Source of the DNA: Clostridiaceae bacterium
GTDB lineage: Bacteria; Bacillota; Clostridia; Peptostreptococcales; Natronincolaceae
Direction of reading: 5' to 3'
DNA: 64,000 nt
Assembly: GCA_018432235.1 (NCBI GenBank)
Contig: JAHDLO010000003.1
Span: forward strand, 1 to 64,000
Each line of letters opens with the position of its first letter. Within the stretch, counting starts at the first letter, position 1. This document shows, piece after piece, positions 36,247 to 43,701 of the stretch. Under the pieces are notes generated by a model. The model saw only the letters and a program-made list of their open reading frames with translations, did not search any database and was not told the origin of the DNA. Made by a program: the position numbers and the translations under genes.

Positions 36247-37190
36247 TGACAAAGGCAGTAGCAACAAGAGACGCCTACGGAGAAGCGTTGCTGGAGGTAG
36301 GCAAAAAATATGACAATGTGGTGGTTTTAGATGCAGACCTTTCAAAATCGACTAAAACCTATGATTTTAGCAAGACATATCCCGAACGATTTTTTAATGT
36401 CGGAATTGCAGAGCAAAATTTAATTGGTATTTCAGCAGGCTTGGCAGCTTCAGGGAAAATTCCCTTTGCCAGCACCTTTGCCATGTTTGCCTCCGGCAGG
36501 GCCTTCGAGATCATCAGGAACTCACTGGCATATCCAAAGCTGAATGTTAAGGTATGTGCTACCCACGCCGGCATCACGGTGGGAGAAGACGGCGCTTCAC
36601 ATCAGTCCCTTGAGGATATCGCCTGCATGAGGGCAATCCCTAATATGACGGTAATTGTGCCGGCAGATGGTGTAGAGACAAAGGCTGCAATACATGCTAT
36701 AGCAGAGTATCATGGTCCTGTTTATGTGAGATTAGGCAGATCAGCAGTGCCTACCATAAATGATGAAAATAGCTATAAGTTTGAAATAGGCAAGGGCGTT
36801 GTGCTTAAAGAGGGCAAGGATGTTACTATAGTGGCAACAGGCATTATGGTCAGCAAGGCCCTGGAGGCTGCAGAAGCATTAGCAGCAGAGGGCATCAATG
36901 CCGAGGTGGTCAACATCCATACCATTAAGCCGATAGATAAGGAGCTGATAGCTGCCACAGCTAAAAAAACCGGTGCTATCGTAACCGCCGAGGAGCATAA
37001 TGTTGTTGGTGGTCTAGGCTCAGCCGTAGCAGAGGTAGTAGTAGAAAGCAGCCCTGTGCCGATGAGAAAGGTAGGTACAATGGATACCTTCGGAGAATCA
37101 GGAAAGCCCGAAGAGCTACTGACAAAATACAATCTGACAGCAGCAGCAATAGCAGAGGCAGTCAGGGAAGTCCTTAAGCAAAAGAAATAA
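36246..37190 (+). CDS. Transketolase, C-terminal subunit
   Basis: This 314-residue half carries the pyrimidine-binding domain (ERFFNVGIAEQNLIGISAGLAASGKIPF, with the catalytic Glu in GIAEQN; HAGITVGEDGASHQ; MTVIVPADGVE) and the C-terminal transketolase domain (KDVTIVATGIMVSKALEAAE, ITAEEHNVVGGLGSA). It forms the active site with the N-terminal subunit. A GGGGACG repeat hairpin follows at once and may end transcription. Confidence 0.93.
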   Translation: MTKAVATRDAYGEALLEVGKKYDNVVVLDADLSKSTKTYDFSKTYPERFFNVGIAEQNLIGISAGLAASGKIPFASTFAMFASGRAFEIIRNSLAYPKLNVKVCATHAGITVGEDGASHQSLEDIACMRAIPNMTVIVPADGVETKAAIHAIAEYHGPVYVRLGRSAVPTINDENSYKFEIGKGVVLKEGKDVTIVATGIMVSKALEAAEALAAEGINAEVVNIHTIKPIDKELIAATAKKTGAIVTAEEHNVVGGLGSAVAEVVVESSPVPMRKVGTMDTFGESGKPEELLTKYNLTAAAIAEAVREVLKQKK

Positions 37191-37192
37191 AC

Positions 37193-37221
37193 CGTGCCAC
37201 GGGGACGTTTTGTTTGGCACG
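37193..37221 (+). repeat. GGGGACG-core repeat hairpin 1
   Basis: CGTGCC and GGCACG flank a loop holding ACGGGGACGTTTTGTTT, three bases after the transketolase stop. It belongs to the dispersed repeat family seen at 162-221, 6395 and 38573-38628. Confidence 0.75.
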
Positions 37222-37248
37222 TAAATCTTGGCTATAATTAACTGGGAA

Positions 37249-37356
37249 GGGGCTGTCGGGAAATAGCTTGATTTTGCCTCTAAGAACTAAAAATAAAGAG
37301 AACCTCCAGGATTCTAGGCTTTGAAAGTCCTATGATCTTGCCGGGTTCTTTTTTTG
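37249..37356. other. Possible decayed mobile-element end with terminator-like hairpin
   Basis: The stretch starts GGGGCTGTCGGGAAATAGC, which resembles the termini of IS1182-like elements as I remember them. It ends with AGAACC...GGGTTCT plus seven T residues, a terminator-like fold around a 40-base loop. There is no ORF. The rest of the 407-base gap holds repeats on either side, then the sodA control region. Confidence 0.3.
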
Positions 37357-37363
37357 TGCCACG

Positions 37364-37394
37364 GGTGTGCCACGGGGACGTTTTGTTTGACACC
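37364..37394 (+). repeat. GGGGACG-core repeat hairpin 2
   Basis: GGTGT and ACACC flank GCCACGGGGACGTTTTGTTTG. A partial copy, GTGCCACGG, stands just before it (37356-37364), and a second GACACC follows. Confidence 0.7.
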
Positions 37395-37521
37395 TTTGAC
37401 ACCTATAAACCTTGATGCTATCTCACTGAATTCTAATAGCAGTTTGAACTTTGCAATTTTATAGGACTATTCTCTATTTTTTTAAAAATGATACATTGAT
37501 CATAATTATAAAAAGTTAAAT

Positions 37522-37540
37522 AAAAATGATTATCATTATC
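37522..37540. promoter_or_regulatory. Fur box before sodA
   Basis: The 19-base site (right part TGATTATCATTATC) matches 16 of 19 positions of the Fur consensus GATAATGATAATCATTATC. It lies 57 bases before the sodA start, where Fur or a related regulator would block transcription. Confidence 0.7.
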
Positions 37541-37597
37541 TTTAATGGGCATATATCTACTAAGGAAAAACGAAATAAACCTTAGGAGGTATATACG

Positions 37598-38209
37598 ATG
37601 ACATACAAATTACCAAACTTAGAATACGCATATGATGCTCTTGAGCCCCATATCGATAAGGAAACAATGGAAATACACCATTCAAAGCATCATCAAGCCT
37701 ATATCAATAATTTAAATGCAGCCCTTGAGAAATATGAAGATTTAAGAGAAAAGGAACTGAAGGAGCTATTAAGTTCACTAGATGACCTGCCTCAAGAGAT
37801 TTATTGGGCAGTAAGGAATAATGGCGGAGGACATTATAACCACAGCCTATTCTGGAGGCTACTATCAGCAAACGGTGGCGGAGAGCCTAAGGGTGAGCTT
37901 TTAGAGGCAATCAATGCAAGCTTTGGCAGCTTTGACGCTTTTAAGGAGACCTTCAACAAGGCAGCGGCAACCCGCTTTGGCAGTGGCTGGGCTTGGTTGA
38001 TTCTCAATAAGGATAATCAGCTGGAGGTGGTTTCAACCCCTAATCAGGATAATCCTTTGATGGAGGGCAATAAGATTCTTTTAGGCCTGGACGTTTGGGA
38101 GCATGCCTACTATCTGAAGTATCAAAATAAGCGGCCGGACTATATTCAAGCATGGTGGCATGTTGTGAATTGGGATTATGTCGGCGAGCTATATAGCAGC
38201 TTAGTATAA
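37598..38209 (+). CDS. sodA: Superoxide dismutase (Fe/Mn type)
   Basis: The 203-residue cytoplasmic enzyme has the expected N-terminal helix pair ([35 protein letters not shown]), [13 protein letters not shown], and the metal-binding Asp/His in [22 protein letters not shown]; all four ligands appear present. ATG 37598 follows TTAGGAGGT. A Fur-like operator lies upstream, so iron status probably sets expression. A strong terminator follows, so it is monocistronic. With rubrerythrin it points to an anaerobe that meets oxygen. Confidence 0.95.
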   Translation: MTYKLPNLEYAYDALEPHIDKETMEIHHSKHHQAYINNLNAALEKYEDLREKELKELLSSLDDLPQEIYWAVRNNGGGHYNHSLFWRLLSANGGGEPKGELLEAINASFGSFDAFKETFNKAAATRFGSGWAWLILNKDNQLEVVSTPNQDNPLMEGNKILLGLDVWEHAYYLKYQNKRPDYIQAWWHVVNWDYVGELYSSLV

Positions 38210-38224
38210 TATGAAATACTATTG

Positions 38225-38264
38225 CCCCATAGAGGTAGGGATATACTTACCTCTATGGGGTTTT
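38225..38264 (+). terminator. Terminator after sodA
   Basis: CCCCATAGAGGTA and TACCTCTATGGGG form a perfect 13-bp stem, then TTTT. Confidence 0.92.
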
Positions 38265-38339
38265 AGATTGACTTCGCAAGACAAATGAAACGTCCTTTAG
38301 TCTTCCCTAGTCTTCAACAAGATAGGGTATCATAACAAA

Positions 38340-38627
38340 ATGCCCTATAACAGGTTTTTCAGAAGTCTGCCGGAGAAGACAACAGATGAAATTGAAGATA
38401 TACAAAGGGCTATGGTGTTAGCCCACAATAAGTTTATTAGCAGCGGACATTGGAGGCTAGACCAGACGGGAAGTCATACAGAGCTAAGCTTTGATGTTAA
38501 AGTACTGGATGAAGTACTGCAGGAAATGATTGAATTAAGGGTAAATTGGAGAAATAAGAGATTATTCACTATATTGTCAGCCAGAACCGTCCCCGATGAC
38601 ATTGTCAGCCAGAACCGTCCCCGATGA
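38340..38627 (+). CDS. Hypothetical ORF whose 3' end runs into repeats
   Basis: This ORF of 95 codons reads MPYNRFFRSLPEKTTDEIED and continues with charged, protein-like sequence (AMVLAHNKFISSGHWRLDQTG, VLDEVLQEMIELRVNWRN). The last 15 codons or so are read from the two 28-bp repeats, so the original C-terminus may have been altered by repeat insertion. The ribosome-binding site is weak (ATAGGGT, 11 bases upstream). I do not recognise it; a small real gene or a broken one are both possible. Confidence 0.35.
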   Translation: MPYNRFFRSLPEKTTDEIEDIQRAMVLAHNKFISSGHWRLDQTGSHTELSFDVKVLDEVLQEMIELRVNWRNKRLFTILSARTVPDDIVSQNRPR

Positions 38628-38628
38628 C
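38573..38628. repeat. Tandem pair of 28-bp GTCCCC-core repeats
   Basis: Two identical 28-bp units (38573-38600 and 38601-38628) follow one another. Each has TTGTCA on the left, TGAC(A) on the right and AGAACCGTCCCC between, so each can fold as a TGTCA/TGACA hairpin. They match the units at 162-221 in orientation. Confidence 0.85.
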
Positions 38629-38735
38629 AATTGGCTTTATTTTTAACATATCTGACCTTGTCTTGAATATTTCCCCCTTGTACTGAATAAACATATAGCA
38701 AGAATCGTATTTTTCAAAGTAAGGGGGGAAGGAAA

Positions 38736-39206
38736 ATGAAAGGTAAAATGCCCAAATTTCCAAGAATTAATTTGAAGCTACTAATTATGGTTATTGTAAT
38801 AATAGTAGCTGTTGCATTACTGGTAAGATATGTACCAAGACTTATTTCAGGAGGAGATAAGCAGGTAAGCTATGCTGTATTAGAAGAAGCTGAGGTTCCG
38901 GAAAAAATTGTACAGATTTTGCCAAGATATAAAATGCTGGAAAGAGCATTGGCAGCAAAGGTTGAAGATCAGGTGTACGTTATCGTCACCAGAGGTGAGA
39001 AGCTTACAGGCGGCTATATGGTTGATATAGATAAAATTGTAGTGGAGAAGGATAATGATGAAACAAAGCTGGTGGTCCATGCGATTTTTACAGACCCCAA
39101 GCCTGAGGAGCTGGTTCCGCAGGTGCCTTCATATCCATACATCATTGTAAAAACTGATTTAAAGGAGCTTCCTAAAAAGATTGATCTTCAGGTAACCTAC
39201 AAATAG
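38736..39206 (+). CDS. Membrane-anchored protein with PrcB_C-like domain
   Basis: The 156-residue protein has one N-terminal membrane helix (LLIMVIVIIVAVALLVRYVP, about 14-33). Its outer domain contains YVIVTRGEKLTGGYMVDIDKI and PSYPYIIVKTDL, the pattern I know as the C-terminal domain of protease-complex subunit PrcB, also found in many small Clostridia proteins. The role is unknown; a protein-protein contact at the membrane is plausible. GGGGGGAAGG precedes the ATG, and a terminator follows. Confidence 0.65.
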   Translation: MKGKMPKFPRINLKLLIMVIVIIVAVALLVRYVPRLISGGDKQVSYAVLEEAEVPEKIVQILPRYKMLERALAAKVEDQVYVIVTRGEKLTGGYMVDIDKIVVEKDNDETKLVVHAIFTDPKPEELVPQVPSYPYIIVKTDLKELPKKIDLQVTYK

Positions 39207-39214
39207 TAATTATT

Positions 39215-39250
39215 AATGACATATCCTAAATAAGGTATGTCATTTTTATT
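39215..39250 (+). terminator. Terminator after the PrcB_C gene
   Basis: AATGACATA.CC pairs with GG.TATGTCATT, followed by TTTATT. Confidence 0.8.
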
Positions 39251-39385
39251 GGGTTTTGATAAATAATAATAAAGAAGAAAACTTCATCAAATTGTAATCT
39301 CCCTGTAATGGTATTTTGTAGGAGATATTATATAATTAGGTGTAATCAATGCTTCCACAAAGCTAACAACAAGGAGGACGAAAGG

Positions 39386-42184
39386 ATGCCAATGCTTAAA
39401 AGAAAAATAGCTGCCACATTACTATCAACAGCACTGCTATTTACTTCAATGACAGGTTTGGTTTATGGCGAAGAGCTAATACATCAAAAAATAAATACTG
39501 AAAAGCTATCCAGTGGTGTAACTCAACAGCATATTGTAAAGTTTACAGAAAACGGATGGGCTAATATCAATGTACTTTACGTGGATTTAAAGGACTCTAC
39601 TACGGGACTACAGCTATTGCAGAGCTCCAATGGATTACAGACGAGGGAAACTCTTTCAACCATGGCTAAGGTACATAATAATGTAATCGGAGCAATTAAT
39701 GGGGATTTCTTTCATTTGACCACACCGGATTCTCCAATGGGGATCATGGTACAGGATGGGAGGATGGTCAGCAGTTCTGTGATTGACCAGAATTTTGCCA
39801 GTCTTTTTGTATATAATACAAATACTGCCTTCACTGATTATATGAAGCTTCAGGTCTCTTTAAGCAACAGGACAAAGGGGACAAGTCTTCCGATTGATGC
39901 AGTGAATAAATTGACCTGGGAATACAGGATGACCACCCTGGTGGACAGAAATTGGGGTATGACCTCGCCGGGAGCAACTGAAACACGACAGGATATCGTA
40001 GAAGCAGTTATAATGGATAACATTGTTGTAGAAATTAGAGTAGGACAACCGGCTGTGGAAATTCCGGAAAACGGATATGTGCTATTTGCTGTAGGAACAA
40101 AGGGGCAGGGTATCTTTAATACCCTTGAAGTAGGCGACGAAATAGAGCTGGCCTATACGCCAGATGTAGAGAATATCAAACTGGCTATGGGGGGCGGAAC
40201 TCAGCTGGTTAAAAATGGTCAGATTGTTCCCTTCACACAGACGGTTACCGGTAATCATCCAAGAACGGCGGTAGGTGTCTCAAAGGATGGTACTCAGCTT
40301 ATCATGGTGGCAGTAGACGGTAGAAATCAGTTCTTTAAGGGAATGGACGGACAGCAGATGGCTAAGCTGATGATAGAGCTGGGCAGCAATGAGGCCGTAA
40401 TAATGGACGGCGGTGGCTCCACTACAATGGTGTCTAGAAGCCTTGGAACCTTTATACCAACGCTAGTCAATTACCCCTCCGATGGTTCTGAAAGAAGGAT
40501 AATCAATGGTTTATCAGTGGTTTCAAAGGCTGCCCCCGGCAGTCTTAGCGGATTAGTGGCAGAAACGGATTTTCCTGCTACCTTTGCTGGTTTAGCCAGG
40601 GAGATAAGTGTTAAGGCCCATGATCAATATTATAATCCAGTAACGGTAAATCCCAATGAATTAAAATACAGTCTAATTTCCGGAAAAGGCAGCTTCAACG
40701 GAAATCTATTTACCCCTGAATCCACCGGAGATATTGTCATTGGTGTGGATTACAGAGGAGTAACAACAGAGGTTAATCTAAAGGTATACGAAAAGCTGGC
40801 GGGAATAGAAATCAATCCAAATCAAATTCAATTGGGCTTTGGAAGAAGTACCCGGTTAAATGTAGTGGGTGTGGACCCAAATGGTTTTCGGGTGCCACTG
40901 GCCAATAGCAGTCTACAATGGAGAGATATGCAGGGCTTAGGAACCTTTAAGGATGGTGTATACACCGCCGGTAATGTGGGTGGAAATACTGTTTTAGAGG
41001 CCAGCTATGGTGATATTAAGGCCTACGCTGCTGTGACGGTGGGATTAAATCAAACTACAATTGACAACTTTGAGAGCCTGAATGTATCATTTTTAAGCTT
41101 CCCTGCGGAGGTTACAGGAAAGGTAACCCATGAGGCCGCAGGCCAAACAGGAAAGGGTGCTGGTCTGGAGTTCGATTTTACTACTACAGATGCCTCAAGA
41201 GCAGCCTATATGGTATATGGCAACGGAGGTATAAAAATCACTGAAAAACAGGAAAAATTAGGCCTTTCAGTATATGCAACTGAAACCTCCACTGCTTGGA
41301 TCAGGGCCAGGGTGAAGGATGCCAATGGTCAAGAGCATGTTGTAGATTTCAGCCAGGGGGTCAATTGGACAGGTTGGAAGTACCTAGAGGCTCAATTGCC
41401 TCAGGGATTGGCTTACCCTATTGCAGTGGATAGGATTTATGTTGTGGAGACGGTTGAAGCACTAAAGTATAAGGGCAAGCTGATATTTGATGATCTTCAA
41501 GGCCTTAAAGCCATGGCAGCACAGCCCCTTACATTAGAGGGACAAAAGGCGATGGATCCCTTAAACAGGCAGCCTGAGGTAGAAGGTACTAAAATAATGG
41601 CTTATACAGGAATGAAAAAAGGCAGCACTCTACTGGATAGAATAGTGTCAAATCGCTTGAGCAGCCTAATAAACAGTCAATACGAGTATGCACTCTTCAC
41701 AGAGGTAGTTGACAGCAGCATCACGGCAGGAATTAAGAAGCCATTTGTTAACGGCATGTCTGGCTTTAAGTACACTGAATACAAAAACACAATTTTTGTT
41801 CAAATGGACAATAGAAACAAGGGTATTCGTCAAACCAATTATCGTCAGTATGCATGGCTGAAATACGAGGTTGAGAAGTCCGATACTGAAAATGTCATCG
41901 TAGTGCTACCAAAACCTATTTGGGGGTCAAATGGCTTTTCAGACACTATGGAGGCCGATTTATTTGCTGAAATGCTGACAGAGTTAACAGAAAAGGGCAA
42001 GAAGGTCTTTGTGGTGTATGGTGAAGGAGAGGTTAAAGCCGAGGCTATAAATGGTGTCAGATATATCGGCACCGGCAGCTACAAGGGCGACAGCAGCAAA
42101 GAGCCTTTGGAAGCCTTCAAGTATGTAGAATTCAACATTACAGATACAGAGGTAACCTATCAACTTAAATCATTATTTCAATAA
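39386..42184 (+). CDS. Secreted phosphodiester glycosidase (NAGPA domain) family protein
   Basis: The 932-residue product has a cleavable signal peptide (KRKIAATLLSTALLFTSMTGLVYG, about 5-28), then a NAGPA-type phosphodiester glycosidase domain to about residue 380. Marker stretches are VIGAINGDFF, MGGGTQLVKNGQIV, HPRTAVGVSKDGTQLIMVAVDGR and VIMDGGGSTTMV. Behind it lie Ig/BIG2-like beta repeats (GIEINPNQIQLGFGRSTRLNVVGVDPNG) and a carbohydrate-binding-like region, then a C-terminal part with a metallophosphatase-like look (TENVIVVLPKPIWG). It is secreted and likely acts on wall or spore glycans. ATG 39386 follows AAGGAGGAC. Confidence 0.8.
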   Translation: MPMLKRKIAATLLSTALLFTSMTGLVYGEELIHQKINTEKLSSGVTQQHIVKFTENGWANINVLYVDLKDSTTGLQLLQSSNGLQTRETLSTMAKVHNNVIGAINGDFFHLTTPDSPMGIMVQDGRMVSSSVIDQNFASLFVYNTNTAFTDYMKLQVSLSNRTKGTSLPIDAVNKLTWEYRMTTLVDRNWGMTSPGATETRQDIVEAVIMDNIVVEIRVGQPAVEIPENGYVLFAVGTKGQGIFNTLEVGDEIELAYTPDVENIKLAMGGGTQLVKNGQIVPFTQTVTGNHPRTAVGVSKDGTQLIMVAVDGRNQFFKGMDGQQMAKLMIELGSNEAVIMDGGGSTTMVSRSLGTFIPTLVNYPSDGSERRIINGLSVVSKAAPGSLSGLVAETDFPATFAGLAREISVKAHDQYYNPVTVNPNELKYSLISGKGSFNGNLFTPESTGDIVIGVDYRGVTTEVNLKVYEKLAGIEINPNQIQLGFGRSTRLNVVGVDPNGFRVPLANSSLQWRDMQGLGTFKDGVYTAGNVGGNTVLEASYGDIKAYAAVTVGLNQTTIDNFESLNVSFLSFPAEVTGKVTHEAAGQTGKGAGLEFDFTTTDASRAAYMVYGNGGIKITEKQEKLGLSVYATETSTAWIRARVKDANGQEHVVDFSQGVNWTGWKYLEAQLPQGLAYPIAVDRIYVVETVEALKYKGKLIFDDLQGLKAMAAQPLTLEGQKAMDPLNRQPEVEGTKIMAYTGMKKGSTLLDRIVSNRLSSLINSQYEYALFTEVVDSSITAGIKKPFVNGMSGFKYTEYKNTIFVQMDNRNKGIRQTNYRQYAWLKYEVEKSDTENVIVVLPKPIWGSNGFSDTMEADLFAEMLTELTEKGKKVFVVYGEGEVKAEAINGVRYIGTGSYKGDSSKEPLEAFKYVEFNITDTEVTYQLKSLFQ

Positions 42185-42203
42185 TCAAATCCATCCCATA
42201 AGG

Positions 42204-42229
42204 AATCCACTCTATGGGGTGGATTTTTT
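42204..42229 (+). terminator. Terminator after the glycosidase gene
   Basis: AATCCAC and GTGGATT pair around TCTATGGG, followed by TTTT. Confidence 0.85.
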
Positions 42230-42362
42230 ATTGCAGGGAAGTTCGTTGATATCCTATGAAATGGGGGGCGTTAAGCCATTAGTATTCCAATATTTACATC
42301 AAGGAAATTAAGAAAAAGTAAAGAAATTATTAAAGAGTTTAAAATTAAAGGGAGGCGATACA

Positions 42363-43535
42363 ATGGCCAGTAGGTTTTCAAGGTGGGTGGCAGGCTCCAC
42401 CTTAGTCATTACGGTTTTAACAACTTCAGTAATAGGTGCTTATGGCAGCCAAAGCATACATACAGCAATATCCGGGGACACCCTGTGGAAGCTTTCTCAG
42501 CGATACAATATTACTCTGGAGCAGCTGCAGAAGCTGAATCCTCAAATAAAATCAGTTTCCAAATTGAATATAGGGGATAAAATAATTATACCTGCCACTA
42601 CATATAGCGTAAAAAAGGGTGATACCCCTTGGCTCATCAGTAATCGTCAGGGTGTAGATTTAACTGCATTGCTGTCGCTTAATGGCCTGACAAAAAACAG
42701 TGAGATATATCCCGGGCAGGTGCTGAAAATTCCTCCGCTGCAATCAGCTTCACTTAAGCCATATACCGTTGTAAAGGGAGATACGCCATGGTTGATTAGC
42801 AACAGGCACAATATACCCTTAAGTGATCTAATGAAGGCCAATGGATTAAAATCAGAAGATATTATTTATGTAGGACAGGTATTATCCTTGCCTGCCTCTT
42901 CAGTGCCTGTACAGAGCAGTGGCAATGCAGCGGAAGCCAATGGTAATAAAAAGACCTTCAAAACCCACACGGTTGCAAGAGGAGATGATTTATGGAAAAT
43001 ATCCATCCAACACGGTATACCCTTTCAGGAGCTGCTATCGGTTAATGGACTAAAGGAGAGCCATGTGATTAATATCGGTGATAAGCTGACGATACCAGTC
43101 TATCAAATAGCTATAAAGTCAACGCCGGGTCCTCAATACGGAGAGCTGCTGGATTGGTGGACAGAGGCCCAATATGTTGTACCAATAGGAAAAGAATTTA
43201 CTGTGGTGGATTTTGCCACCGGCAAGCGTTGGAAAATGAAGCGGACAATAGGGGCCAACCATGCCGATTGCGAGCCCTTAACCAGCAATGATGCAGCCAT
43301 TATGAAGCAGGTGTGGGGTGGCAGCTATAGCTGGAGCATCAGAGCAGTTATTATTGAAGTGGATAACAGAAAAATTGCAGCATCTGCCAGCTCAATGCCC
43401 CATGATATCCAAAGCATAACAAGCAATAATTTTAACGGACATTCAGATATTCACTTTTTAAACAGCACCAGGCATAAGGATGGCTTGGTGGATACCAGTC
43501 ATCAGGCTAAAATAAAACAGGCGGCAGGCAGGTAA
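42363..43535 (+). CDS. Secreted LysM-repeat protein
   Basis: The 390-residue product has a signal peptide (about 1-29) and four LysM peptidoglycan-binding repeats: about 31-75 (HTAISGDTLWKLSQRYNITL), 78-122 (YSVKKGDTPWLISNRQGVDL), 131-177 (YTVVKGDTPWLISNRHNIPL) and 199-244 (HTVARGDDLWKISIQHGIPF). The C-terminal 130 residues form a conserved domain (IGANHADCEPLTSNDAAIM, WSIRAVIIEVDNRKIAASASSMPHD, FNGHSDIHFLNS) that I recall from other Clostridial LysM proteins without a firm name; its HxxIHF motif hints at metal binding. Wall or spore cortex is the likely site. Confidence 0.85.
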   Translation: MASRFSRWVAGSTLVITVLTTSVIGAYGSQSIHTAISGDTLWKLSQRYNITLEQLQKLNPQIKSVSKLNIGDKIIIPATTYSVKKGDTPWLISNRQGVDLTALLSLNGLTKNSEIYPGQVLKIPPLQSASLKPYTVVKGDTPWLISNRHNIPLSDLMKANGLKSEDIIYVGQVLSLPASSVPVQSSGNAAEANGNKKTFKTHTVARGDDLWKISIQHGIPFQELLSVNGLKESHVINIGDKLTIPVYQIAIKSTPGPQYGELLDWWTEAQYVVPIGKEFTVVDFATGKRWKMKRTIGANHADCEPLTSNDAAIMKQVWGGSYSWSIRAVIIEVDNRKIAASASSMPHDIQSITSNNFNGHSDIHFLNSTRHKDGLVDTSHQAKIKQAAGR

Positions 43536-43611
43536 AAATTTCAACTATTGCTATAGCTGCTGATAAAGCTTAATTCTTATCATAAATCTTTATAAGTTTT
43601 CATACTATTTT

Positions 43612-43643
43612 AAAAAATGCCAGAGGTTTTGGCATTTTTTTTG
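43612..43643 (+). terminator. Terminator after the LysM gene
   Basis: AAAAAATGCCA and TTGGCATTTTTT pair around GAGGTT, with further T residues behind. Confidence 0.88.
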
Positions 43644-43701
43644 TTAGAATAAAGAAAAATAGGTATATATGTTATAAATAAAATTTTAGGGGGGTTTATG
43701 C

